Shown: positions 1 to 7,436 of the stretch, piece by piece
Numbering within the stretch: the first letter of the stretch is position 1
Layout of the letters: the number at the start of each line of letters is the position of its first letter
Assembly: GCA_046728115.1 (NCBI GenBank)
Contig: JBKPDW010000206.1
Span: 1-31,170 of the forward strand
Source of the DNA: CAVSWN01 sp046728115
GTDB taxonomy: Bacteria > Acidobacteriota > Vicinamibacteria > Vicinamibacterales > CAVVIG01
Direction of reading: 5' to 3'
DNA length: 31,170 nt
Notes under the pieces: model-generated
Seen by the model: only the letters and a program-made list of their open reading frames with translations
What the model was told of the DNA's origin: nothing
The model's database searches: none
Position numbers and translations under genes: made by a program

Positions 1-1
1 C

Positions 2-1756
2 TACAAAGACGTCCAGGATTTCGAGTTCACCATCCAGGACGAAAAGCTGTACATGCTTCAGACACGCAGCGGGAAACGCACCGGATACGCAGCCGTTGTC
101 ATTGCCACCGATCTGGTGCAGGAAAAACTGGTCTCGCCGAAGGAAGCCATCCTGCTGGTCGATCCCGATGCCCTGGATCAGCTGCTTGCCCCCGGCTTCG
201 ATCCCGATGAATGGAAGAAGATTCCGGTCGCCACCAAGGGACTGCCGGCGTCGCCGGGAGCGGCCAGCGGTCAGGTGGTCTTCTCTGCGGACCATGCCGT
301 CGAGTGGGCTACGCAGGGGAAGCCGGTCATCCTGGTCCGTCGAGAGACCGTACCCGACGACATTCACGGCATGTTCGTCTCCCAGGGCATCCTGACCGCC
401 ACCGGCGGCATGACGTCGCACGCGGCCGTCGTGGGACGTCAGATGGGGAAACCGTCGGTTGTCGGCGCCGGCGAGCTGGAGATCGATGAAGCACGCAAGC
501 AGTTCAAGGTGAACGGGCAGGTGGTGAAAGAAGGGGACCACGTCTCGTTCAATGGCCTCACGGGCGAGGTCAAGATCGCGCAAGTTGCATCGAAGCCGAG
601 TGAAATTCTGCAGGTGGTCAACGGCACGCTCTCGCGTTCGAAGTCCGACATCTATCGGCGGTTCGACAAGTTGCTCACCTGGGCCGACCAGTTCCGGCGC
701 CTCGGCGTGTATGCGAATGCCGATCAGCCCGATCAGGCCGCGATCGCGTATGCGTTCGGGGCGGGAGGAATCGGCCTGTGCCGGACCGAACACATGTTCT
801 TCGGCGAGGGCCGCATCCCCATCGTTCAGCGGATGATTCTTGCGGACAGCGAAGCCGAACGGCGTAAGGCCCTGGACGAGCTCCTGCCGCTGCAGCGCGA
901 CGATTTCTACGGCGTGTTCAAGGCGATGCGCGGCTATCCGGTGACCATTCGGACGATCGATCCGCCGCTGCACGAGTTCCTGCCGAAGCGCGAGGAGCTG
1001 ATGGTCGAGGTCGCGCGGCTCGAGGCCGCAGGCAAGTCAGGCGCCGAGCTCGACGCGAAGCGCAAGCTGCTGCATCGCGTGGAACAGCTGCACGAGTTCA
1101 ACCCGATGCTCGGTCACCGGGGCGTGCGTCTTGGGATTACTTATCCGGAAATCACCGAGATGCAGACGCGAGCGATCATCGAGGCTGCGTGTCGGCTGAA
1201 CAAGGAGGGCATCAAGATCGTTCCCGAAATCATGATTCCCCTCGTCGGCCTGGTCAAAGAGCTCCAGGATCAGAAATCCATCGTCGATCGGGTTGCGGCG
1301 GAGACGATGAAGGAGCAGGGAATCAAGATCAAGTACCTCGTCGGCACGATGATCGAAGTCCCGCGCGGGTCGCTCGCGGCAGGTGAGATCGCCCGCCTGG
1401 CCGAATTCTTCTCGTTCGGCACCAACGACCTGACGCAGCTCACCTTCGGATACTCGCGGGACGACGCAGGCAAGTTCCTGAGGATCTATCAGGAGCGCAA
1501 AATCCTGGACAAAGATCCGTTCGCCTCGATCGATGTAGCGGGCGTCGGCGAGCTGGTGCGCATTGGCGTCGAACGCGGCCGCAAGACAAGGCCTTCACTC
1601 AAGATTGGCATCTGCGGCGAGCATGGTGGCGATCCCGCGTCGATTCACTTTTTCCACGACGCCGGCCTCGACTACGTCAGCGCCTCGCCATACCGGATGC
1701 CTGCGGCGAGGCTCGCCGCGGCGCAGGCGGCGCTCGCCGTCCGAGTGGGGGACTGA
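2..1756 (+). CDS. ppdK: Pyruvate, phosphate dikinase, C-terminal part (5' end outside window)
   Basis: PPDK interconverts pyruvate, ATP and phosphate with phosphoenolpyruvate, AMP and pyrophosphate in the cytoplasm. The frame is already open at base 2 and reads YKDVQDFEFTIQ followed by KLYMLQTRSGKRT, the family's conserved end of the nucleotide-binding domain, so the gene begins upstream and the first ATG (53) is internal. The swivelling phosphohistidine domain follows, with GGMTSHAAVVGRQMGKPSVV (catalytic His codon 419-421). The PEP/pyruvate TIM barrel has GLCRTEHMFF, MLGHRGVRLGI, GTMIEVPR, FSFGTNDLTQLTFGYSRDD and GICGEHGGDP (catalytic Cys codon 1613-1615). All expected catalytic residues of this part are present. 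It ends with TGA. The MLGHRG and GTNDLTQ signatures distinguish PPDK from PEP synthase and PTS enzyme I. Confidence 0.97.
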   Translation, partial: YKDVQDFEFTIQDEKLYMLQTRSGKRTGYAAVVIATDLVQEKLVSPKEAILLVDPDALDQLLAPGFDPDEWKKIPVATKGLPASPGAASGQVVFSADHAVEWATQGKPVILVRRETVPDDIHGMFVSQGILTATGGMTSHAAVVGRQMGKPSVVGAGELEIDEARKQFKVNGQVVKEGDHVSFNGLTGEVKIAQVASKPSEILQVVNGTLSRSKSDIYRRFDKLLTWADQFRRLGVYANADQPDQAAIAYAFGAGGIGLCRTEHMFFGEGRIPIVQRMILADSEAERRKALDELLPLQRDDFYGVFKAMRGYPVTIRTIDPPLHEFLPKREELMVEVARLEAAGKSGAELDAKRKLLHRVEQLHEFNPMLGHRGVRLGITYPEITEMQTRAIIEAACRLNKEGIKIVPEIMIPLVGLVKELQDQKSIVDRVAAETMKEQGIKIKYLVGTMIEVPRGSLAAGEIARLAEFFSFGTNDLTQLTFGYSRDDAGKFLRIYQERKILDKDPFASIDVAGVGELVRIGVERGRKTRPSLKIGICGEHGGDPASIHFFHDAGLDYVSASPYRMPAARLAAAQAALAVRVGD

Positions 1757-1803
1757 AGATGGCTATGGCTGATGACTGATGCCACCAACCCATTAGCCAT
1801 CCA

Positions 1804-2769
1804 ATGGTTTCCATCTACGTTCACCGCGACGGCAGGACCGAGAAAGTCACGAGCATCGACCGGACGTGGCTGAACCCGGCAGCCGGCGCCGTGGTGTGGG
1901 TCGATCTCGAATCGCCATCGATTCCGGAATCGCTGATCCTCAGCGACACGTTCGGCTTTCATCCGCTATCGGTCGAAGACGCCATGTCGGCGCGGCAGTA
2001 CCCGAAAATCGAAGCGTACGACGGATATTTGTACGCAATTCTGCATGCGATTGCGTTTCAGCGTCGCGACAGCTCGTTTGTGACGCAGGACATCGATTTT
2101 TTTCTCGGACCGACGTATCTGGTAACGGTCCATCCCGGCAATTGCCCGTCGATCGGAGATTTGCGGCAGCAGGCGCCGCGCAATCCCAAAATGCTGGCCG
2201 AAGGCGCCATTTCGCTCTTCCACCGGCTCGTCGACTCGATGGTCGATCACTACCGTCCGGAGATGGCTCAGCTCGAAGATCGCCTCGACGACATGGAAAG
2301 GAAGATCTTCGAGGGTCCGGATCGGACCCTGGTGCGCCAGATCCTGGCGGAGAAGCGCCACGTCGCGGCGCTGCGGCGTATCGTGACGCCCCAACGCGAC
2401 GTCGTCGCGCGCCTCGCGCGACGCGATTTCCCCGCGATCAGCACGGAGATGTCGTTCCGTTTCCGCGACGTCTACGACCATCTCGTACGCGTGGCCGACG
2501 ACACGATCGCCTTCCAGGATCGAATCACCGGCATGCTGGACGCGCATTTGTCGAACGTGAGCAACCGGCTCAACGAGGTGATGAAAGTGCTCACGGTCGT
2601 CGCCACCATCTTCATGCCGCCGACGCTTTTGGCCGGCATCTACGGAATGAACGTGCCGCTGCCGAGCTTCCCCGGAGGCGATAGGGCCCAGTTCTGGTGG
2701 CTGGCTGGGATTTGCATCGGGATGATTGTGGTGATGCTGGCTGTGTTGCGACGGCGGCGCTGGATCTGA
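1804..2769 (+). CDS. corA: CorA-family magnesium/divalent cation transporter
   Basis: A 321-residue inner-membrane channel protein. The N-terminal two thirds is the soluble alpha/beta and long-helix domain (IEAYDGYLYAILHAI, then DFFLGPTYLVTVHP, typical of CorA). Near the C-terminus are two transmembrane helices (about 255-279 and 296-314) separated by the selectivity-loop signature YGMNVPLP (residues 280-287), and the protein ends in a short basic tail RRRRW. The family works as a pentamer for Mg2+ (sometimes Co2+/Ni2+/Zn2+) uptake. The ATG at 1804 gives the usual CorA length, but there is no strong Shine-Dalgarno before it. It stands alone between ppdK and mutL. The exact metal cannot be told from sequence. 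Confidence 0.93.
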   Translation: MVSIYVHRDGRTEKVTSIDRTWLNPAAGAVVWVDLESPSIPESLILSDTFGFHPLSVEDAMSARQYPKIEAYDGYLYAILHAIAFQRRDSSFVTQDIDFFLGPTYLVTVHPGNCPSIGDLRQQAPRNPKMLAEGAISLFHRLVDSMVDHYRPEMAQLEDRLDDMERKIFEGPDRTLVRQILAEKRHVAALRRIVTPQRDVVARLARRDFPAISTEMSFRFRDVYDHLVRVADDTIAFQDRITGMLDAHLSNVSNRLNEVMKVLTVVATIFMPPTLLAGIYGMNVPLPSFPGGDRAQFWWLAGICIGMIVVMLAVLRRRRWI

Positions 2770-2815
2770 AACGGCCGCATGTCGAGTTTGTTCGCGGCTG
2801 ATCGAATTCAAATCA

Positions 2816-4570
2816 ATGGGGAAGATTAGTCGTCTGTCTTCCGATCTCGCCAATCAAATCGCCGCCGGCGAAGTGGTCGAGCGCCCCGCCTCGGTCGTGA
2901 AGGAGCTCGTCGAGAATGCGATCGACGCGGGCGCGCACCGGGTTGCCATCCACGTCGAGATGGGCGGCAAGAAGCAGGTGCGGGTCGAGGACGATGGCGA
3001 GGGGATGGAGCCCGAAGACGCACGGCTGGCCATCGAGCGACACGCAACCAGCAAGATTCGCCGTGCAGACGATCTCGCGGCCATCCTGACGCTCGGATTT
3101 CGCGGCGAAGCGCTCCCTTCGATCGCCTCCGTCTCGCATTTCCTGCTCCGGACACGCGCTCGCGGCCGCACGACCGGGACGGAGATTCGCGTGAACGGCG
3201 GCGCCGTCGCGTCGGTTGCGGAAACAGGCGCACCGGAGGGCACGCTCGTCGAAGTCAACGATCTCTTCTACAATCTGCCGGCGCGGCGCAAGTTTCTCAA
3301 GTCGGACGGCGCCGAATCGGCGCAGATATCGCGCGTCACGACGCAGCTTGCGCTGGCATATCCGGAAATCGGGTTCACGCTGACAAGCGCCGGACGAACA
3401 GTAATGCAATATCCTCCGTCGGGTTCGCCGCGCGACCGCCTGTATCAGATCTATGGCGACCGTCCTGATCTCGTGGAGGTGCGCAAAGAGGCCGGGGGAG
3501 TACGCGTGAGCGGATTTGTCGCAGCGCTGGCCGATCAGGGTCCGACGCGCGGGCCTCAAAACGTCTTCATCAATCGCCGGATCGTCAAGGACCGCACGAT
3601 CGCTCACGCGATCATCGATTCGTACAGCCAGGCCTCCATCAAAGAGCGCAGTCCCGAGGTGCACCTGTTTCTCGAAATGCCTCCCGAGGCGGTCGATGTA
3701 AACGTGCACCCGACGAAGGCCGAGGTGCGGTTTCGCGAGCAGTCACTCATCCACGAGGTCGTGCGCCGCGCGCTGATGGATGCGCTCGGACAAAGCAGCG
3801 TGCCGCAGCTTCAGCTGAGGCCCGAGACGGCGCCGGCGCCAGGGCCGGTTGCGAGCGCATTGCCCGGCGTGCTTACGGGCGGGACATTTCCAAGCCGGTG
3901 GTGGCCCGTTCGCACCGGCCTGACGCCAGATCCGACAGGTCAGGAACCCGCGGCGTCTGGTTCGAGCCGGATCTCCGTCTCGTCGCCTGACATCAAACCG
4001 ATGATCGCGCTCGGCCAGTTTCGCGACACGTTCATCATCGCCGTCGACGCCGACGGCATTGCAATCATCGATCAGCACGTCGCGCACGAGCGCGTGCTGT
4101 TCGAGCGCGTAATGGAGCGATTGACGGCGGGCGGCCTCGAATCGCAGCGGCTGCTGGTGCCGATGGTCATGGACCTGGCGCCCTCGGCGCATCAGGCGTT
4201 GACCAATCGCGCGGCCGAACTCGAGCGGCTCGGATTCGAGATCGAGCCTTTCGGCAGCACTTCGGTGAAGGTGACGGCTGTCCCGGCGCTGCTCGGAAGC
4301 GAGGACAACGCAAAAGCCTTGACCGCCCTCGCCGAGGACCTCGAGGGGCTTGACCGTGGCGCGCAGGTTCAGGACGCGCTGCAACGAATTGCGGCAACCA
4401 CCGCGTGCCACGCCGCTGTGAAGGCCAATTACCCGCTGACGTACGAAAAGATGACCCATATTCTCGAGGAATTGCGCGCGACGGCGTATTCCACCATCTG
4501 TCCGCACGGCAGACCGGTCATGCTTCGCCTGACGCGCCGGGAAATCGAAAAGAATTTCGAACGGATATGA
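2816..4570 (+). CDS. mutL: DNA mismatch repair protein MutL
   Basis: 584 residues. MutL couples MutS mismatch recognition to strand incision and removal. The GHKL ATPase domain is intact: NQIAAGEVVERPASVVKELV, the Mg-binding Asn in VENAIDAGA (about residue 34), DDGEGM, RHATSKI and TLGFRGEALPSIASVS. The transducer domain contains NVHPTKAEVRF. After a linker of about 70 residues the C-terminal dimerisation domain carries the endonuclease motif DQHVAHERVLFE (from residue 419), then ACHAAVKAN and CPHGRP (about 562). The metal-site motifs DQHxxxER, ACHxAxxAN and CPHGRP indicate a nicking MutL as in bacteria without MutH, unlike E. coli. The middle Ala of the usual DQHAAHE is Val, a mild substitution. 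The ATG at 2816 is right for the family (MGKISRLSSD). Confidence 0.97.
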   Translation: MGKISRLSSDLANQIAAGEVVERPASVVKELVENAIDAGAHRVAIHVEMGGKKQVRVEDDGEGMEPEDARLAIERHATSKIRRADDLAAILTLGFRGEALPSIASVSHFLLRTRARGRTTGTEIRVNGGAVASVAETGAPEGTLVEVNDLFYNLPARRKFLKSDGAESAQISRVTTQLALAYPEIGFTLTSAGRTVMQYPPSGSPRDRLYQIYGDRPDLVEVRKEAGGVRVSGFVAALADQGPTRGPQNVFINRRIVKDRTIAHAIIDSYSQASIKERSPEVHLFLEMPPEAVDVNVHPTKAEVRFREQSLIHEVVRRALMDALGQSSVPQLQLRPETAPAPGPVASALPGVLTGGTFPSRWWPVRTGLTPDPTGQEPAASGSSRISVSSPDIKPMIALGQFRDTFIIAVDADGIAIIDQHVAHERVLFERVMERLTAGGLESQRLLVPMVMDLAPSAHQALTNRAAELERLGFEIEPFGSTSVKVTAVPALLGSEDNAKALTALAEDLEGLDRGAQVQDALQRIAATTACHAAVKANYPLTYEKMTHILEELRATAYSTICPHGRPVMLRLTRREIEKNFERI

Positions 4571-4631
4571 AGAAGTGTGCAGGGCAGGCACAACGCTCGA
4601 GGCAAGTAGGTCATGTGACGAAGGCCGGCAG

Positions 4632-4796
4632 GTGAAGGTCGCTTATTACGGTGGCCGCTTGGGACAGCTCATCGGTATGTGGCTGTTGCTCGTCGATTTG
4701 TTCACGGCTGGCCCGATGGGTCCAAATCCCCGTATTTTTGGCCTGGGTGTGATCATTTTTCTCGGTGGATGGGGCCTGACACGCTTGACACGCTGA
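4632..4796 (+). CDS. Possible small two-helix membrane protein (54 aa)
   Basis: Not recognised. From GTG 4632 the frame reads MKVAYYGGRLGQLIGMWLLL and then a second hydrophobic stretch IFGLGVIIFLGGWGLTRLTR, giving two likely membrane helices joined by a turn with GPMGPNPR. The purine-rich GGCCGGCAG before the GTG is only a weak ribosome site. A longer reading from 4575 adds residues without obvious signal. Its last codons overlap the -35 box of the promoter for the next gene (TTGACA at 4785-4790), so it is unlikely to be co-transcribed with that gene except by read-through. The hydrophobic pattern and arginine-rich ends are what a real small membrane protein would show, but the ORF is short enough to be chance. 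Confidence 0.35.
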   Translation: MKVAYYGGRLGQLIGMWLLLVDLFTAGPMGPNPRIFGLGVIIFLGGWGLTRLTR

Positions 4797-4813
4797 GCTT
4801 AGGCTGTTACATT
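4785..4813 (+). promoter_or_regulatory. Sigma-70-type promoter for the riboswitch-serine protease transcript
   Basis: A perfect -35 box TTGACA (4785-4790), a 17-base spacer and a -10 box TACATT (4808-4813, 4 of 6 matches). The predicted start is near 4820, exactly where a hairpin (GTGCGG 4820-4825 with CCGCAC 4833-4838) begins. This would give a 5' leader of about 130 bases, long enough to hold the structured element at 4861-4943. The -35 box overlaps the end of the small ORF upstream. Confidence 0.65.
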
Positions 4814-4860
4814 GATTTCGTGCGGTACTTCGCCGCACAACCAACGACCAATCAGCGCTT

Positions 4861-4943
4861 TCCAAGCGACAAAGGCCATCCTGCGTAAGGCGGGAGCGCA
4901 AAGCTGAACGCCCAGGGAGGCGGTTCAGCCGCCGAACTTGGAG
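4861..4943 (+). promoter_or_regulatory. Cyclic-dinucleotide riboswitch, GEMM-I-like, upstream of serine protease
   Basis: The leader carries the core of the GEMM-I (cyclic di-GMP-I) fold. A closing stem P1 pairs UCCAAG (4861-4866) with CUUGGA (4937-4942), six perfect pairs. Then come CGACAAAGGC and a short stem CCUGC/GCGGG capped by GUAAG, followed by the hallmark CGCAAAGC. A second long stem pairs GCUGAACGCC with GGCGGUUCAGC, and the element ends in GCCGAAC before P1 closes. The P1 3' strand covers GGAG (4940-4943), the Shine-Dalgarno six bases before the ATG at 4950. Ligand-stabilised P1 would therefore block translation (an OFF switch); this last step is inference. Unlike the textbook consensus, AAACC is CAUCC and one base is added before CGCAAAGC. 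Other riboswitch classes fit much less well. Confidence 0.75.
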
Positions 4944-4949
4944 TCTCGA

Positions 4950-5870
4950 ATGAACGCACGTCGTATCGCTTTCGGCTGCTCACTCCTCGCGCTCGCCATC
5001 TCCAGTTTCACGCTCGGCGTGCTGCAGTCACGTCGAACAGACTCGGCGGCGCAGGCCAAGTACGACGCGAAGCTGGACGCGCTTCGGCAGGAAGTAGTGC
5101 AGACCGCGCTCAAACCGGACGTCAAACCGGCGGTCACGACAGGCACTCTCCCCGCCAAAGAAGAGGGCCTTTCAGCCGCAGGACGCGCGGGAATCGTCGC
5201 AGAAATCAAACGGGACTTGCAGCGCGAGATGGGTCTCCTGCCGGTCAATCTCCTTCGAGACCGCCGATCGAGCTTCGTGGAGCTCTATTCATACGACAAT
5301 CTTGGCAAAACCAACTACGGTACGGCCGGCTACCTCGGTCGCGGCTACTTCGTCACAGTGAAACACGCCGTCGTCGCGCTGCCCGAAGAAGACGATCGAC
5401 AACCGCGCACCATTACGTCCGTTAAAGTGATGTACCGCGGGAAAGAAGTCCCGGCGAAAGTCATCGACGTCGGCGACGCCGACGTCGAGGTGCACAGCGG
5501 CGACTGGGCGATCATCAAGACGCGCGAGCTGGAGCTGCCGCCGCTGCGCGTGGACACGGCCTTCCCGTACGACTTCGCCGATCCCATCTTCCGCCTCGGC
5601 AACGATTACTCGAAGGGAATCATCCTCTCGACCGGCTATGTCGGCCAGCGCACGTCCAACGGGCTCGTGACGTGTCTCACCGATGGGCATCCCGGTGTGT
5701 CGGGTGGGGGAATCCTCGATCAGCGCGGCGATTTGGTGGGCATCCCGATCGGTCGTATGCAGGGTGACTATCGCTTCTCCTTCATCCTCCCCATTCGCGG
5801 GGAGATGCTGCGGAAGGTGCCGGCCTACGAGCCGGCAGACCCCCCGCAGATTGCCATCGCCGCGCAGTAG
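4950..5870 (+). CDS. Envelope trypsin-like serine protease, riboswitch-controlled
   Basis: 306 residues from the ATG at 4950, chosen because GGAG lies six bases upstream and because it opens an N-terminal signal or anchor MNARRIAFGCSLLALAISSF; an upstream TTG at 4938 lies inside the riboswitch stem. After the hydrophobic segment comes an Ala/Lys-rich, coiled-coil-like region (about 30-90) and then a chymotrypsin-fold domain. The triad is readable: His139 in FVTVKHAVV, Asp185 in SGDWAII, Ser251 in GHPGVSGGGIL. The following GIPIGRMQG and FSFILPI match the substrate-pocket strands of HtrA-like S1 proteases, but no PDZ domain is present. It is probably periplasmic and membrane-anchored, with unknown substrate. 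It is monocistronic: the next gene is convergent 33 bases away. Confidence 0.85.
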   Translation: MNARRIAFGCSLLALAISSFTLGVLQSRRTDSAAQAKYDAKLDALRQEVVQTALKPDVKPAVTTGTLPAKEEGLSAAGRAGIVAEIKRDLQREMGLLPVNLLRDRRSSFVELYSYDNLGKTNYGTAGYLGRGYFVTVKHAVVALPEEDDRQPRTITSVKVMYRGKEVPAKVIDVGDADVEVHSGDWAIIKTRELELPPLRVDTAFPYDFADPIFRLGNDYSKGIILSTGYVGQRTSNGLVTCLTDGHPGVSGGGILDQRGDLVGIPIGRMQGDYRFSFILPIRGEMLRKVPAYEPADPPQIAIAAQ

Positions 5871-5902
5871 CCCGCTGTCGGCGGACGCGGCGCTCGTTGC
5901 GA

Positions 5903-6253
5903 TCAGACAGTCGCGCCGAAGCTCTTCACGCCGTCAGTCTCGTTGTCGTGGCACTCGAAGACCATCAGGAGCTTGGTAATCGATAACAGATCCTTGATGC
6001 GTTTCGTGGTGTTCAGCAGCTTCAACGACCCGCCATTCTTGTTCAACGTCGCGTAGGACTGCACGATCGCGCCGAGACCGGCGCTGTCCACGTAGGAAAC
6101 GTCGGCGAGGTTCAGCAGGACTTTCTTGTGACCCTGCTGAACGAGACTGGCCATCTTGTCCTTGAGCACGACGTCTCCGCCGTCGCCCAGGGTGACCTTC
6201 CCCGACACGTCCACGATCGTGACATCGCCAACTGCGCGCTCCGTAACATGCAT
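5903..6253 (-). CDS. STAS-domain anti-sigma factor antagonist (SpoIIAA-like)
   Basis: 116 residues, essentially one STAS domain: VTIVDVSGKVTL, KKVLLNLADVSYVDSAGLGAI and LKLLNTTKRIKDLLSITKL. Ser57 in VDSAGLG is the position phosphorylated by RsbW/SpoIIAB-type anti-sigma kinases. In that family the unphosphorylated antagonist binds the anti-sigma kinase and frees a sigma factor. The start is firm: ATG at 6253 is preceded by GGGAGGG with a five-base gap. No anti-sigma kinase or phosphatase is adjacent, so its partner is elsewhere in the genome. The C-terminus (FECHDNETDGVKSFGATV) extends slightly beyond the domain. Confidence 0.93.
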   Translation of the reverse strand: MHVTERAVGDVTIVDVSGKVTLGDGGDVVLKDKMASLVQQGHKKVLLNLADVSYVDSAGLGAIVQSYATLNKNGGSLKLLNTTKRIKDLLSITKLLMVFECHDNETDGVKSFGATV

Positions 6254-6327
6254 GTATCCCTCCCGTCGACCCCTCTGCCCTGTGTGGCTGCTTCACCGAA
6301 CGAGTCGAGCCGCTCGAAGGGCGTCAG

Positions 6328-6333
6328 TATAAT
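6328..6333 (+). promoter_or_regulatory. Candidate -10 box for the acetamidase-like gene
   Basis: A perfect TATAAT lies in the divergent interval between the STAS gene and the acetamidase-like gene. No good -35 is visible at 16-18 bases (the bases there read like TCGAGC), so it could depend on an activator or be chance. It would give a leader of about 95 bases. Confidence 0.35.
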
Positions 6334-6434
6334 CCGTCATGCTCGGCGGCAGAACGATTTCAACAGTTTGAAGATGGCGCGGTGCCAGTGTCGTTCCTGA
6401 CCACGGAGATTCGGATTTGGGCCGGAGCGAAGCC

Positions 6435-7436
6435 ATGAGATGGATGCTCGTTACCGCCGCGCTTGCCGCGCAAACCTCGCAGCCGCCGCGCACACACGAA
6501 TTGCCGCTCACGCCGGAGCACGTGCATTGGGGTTACTACGATGCGCGTGTTCCACCCGCGCTGCACCTGGCATCGGGCGATCGCGTTCGCATCGAGACGA
6601 TGGTGGCCGGTGGCCTGCAGCGGCTGCGCCTGGCGGGCGCGACCGAGGCGGAAATTCCCGAATCGCTCAAGGCCGTGGAGCGGCAGGTCACGGAGCGCGG
6701 GCCGGGGGCGCATCCGATGAGCGGCCCCATCTTCGTCGATGGAGCCGAACCCGGCGACACGCTCGAAGTGCGAATAGTCGCGATCGAGTTTCTCCATGCG
6801 TTCGGCGTCAACGCGTTCAGCCCGAGTGGCGGCGTACTTCCGGAGGACTTTCCGTACGCGCAGCTGAAGCTCTTGCGCTGGCAGGCCGGCGCCGAGCGCG
6901 TCGAATTCAAGCCGGGCGTCTCGCTGCGGCTGGCGCCATTCTTCGGATCGATCGGTGTCGCGCCGCCGCCGCTGGTCGGCCGCATTTCGAGCCGGCCGCC
7001 GGGCTGGCACGGCGGCAACCTGGACAACAAGGATCTCGTTGCGGGATCGGTGCTGTACCTGCCAGTCCATGTTGCCGGTGCGCTGTTGTCGGTGGGCGAC
7101 GGGCACGCCCTGCAGGGCGACGGCGAGGTGACCGGCACCGCGCTTGAAACGTCGCTTCGTGGAACGTTCGAACTGCGAGTGCGAAAAGGGCGGCGGCTAC
7201 GCTGGCCGCGAGCGGAGACCCCGACCCATTACATCGCGATGGGGCTGGACGAAGACCTCGATGTAGCCGCGCGGCTGGCGACGCGGGAGATGGTCGAATT
7301 CCTGGTGGCCGAGAAGGGAATGTCGCGCGACGACGCCTACATGCTGTGCTCGCTCGCGGCCGACTTGCATGTAACGCAGGCCGTTGATGCGACCAAAGGC
7401 GTGCACGCGTCGATCCCGAAGTCGATTTTTCAATGA
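6435..7436 (+). CDS. Secreted acetamidase/formamidase family protein
   Basis: 333 residues from ATG 6435, which has GGAG seven bases upstream and opens a short signal peptide (MRWMLVTAALAAQTSQPP). The mature part follows the FmdA/AmdA fold: HVHWGYYDARVPPALHLASG, the conserved HPMSGPIFVDGAEPGDTLEV, a loop with FGSIGVAPP and RPPGWHGGNLDNKDL, then LYLPVHVAGALLSVGDGHALQGDGE with the metal-binding GDGHALQGDGE motif. The family hydrolyses short amides to acid and ammonia. The HGGNLD and GDGHxxxGDGE signatures are intact, so activity is likely. Export is unusual for classical formamidases but common in Acidobacteria. The last codons overlap the end of the convergent rarA by 7 bases. Substrate unknown. 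Confidence 0.88.
   Translation: MRWMLVTAALAAQTSQPPRTHELPLTPEHVHWGYYDARVPPALHLASGDRVRIETMVAGGLQRLRLAGATEAEIPESLKAVERQVTERGPGAHPMSGPIFVDGAEPGDTLEVRIVAIEFLHAFGVNAFSPSGGVLPEDFPYAQLKLLRWQAGAERVEFKPGVSLRLAPFFGSIGVAPPPLVGRISSRPPGWHGGNLDNKDLVAGSVLYLPVHVAGALLSVGDGHALQGDGEVTGTALETSLRGTFELRVRKGRRLRWPRAETPTHYIAMGLDEDLDVAARLATREMVEFLVAEKGMSRDDAYMLCSLAADLHVTQAVDATKGVHASIPKSIFQ

Noticed and set aside
1759..1800. Hairpin ATGGCTA/TAGCCAT between ppdK and corA as a terminator
   Set aside because: The loop is 28 bases and there is no T-run; the interval is made of GATGACTGATG-type low-complexity DNA.
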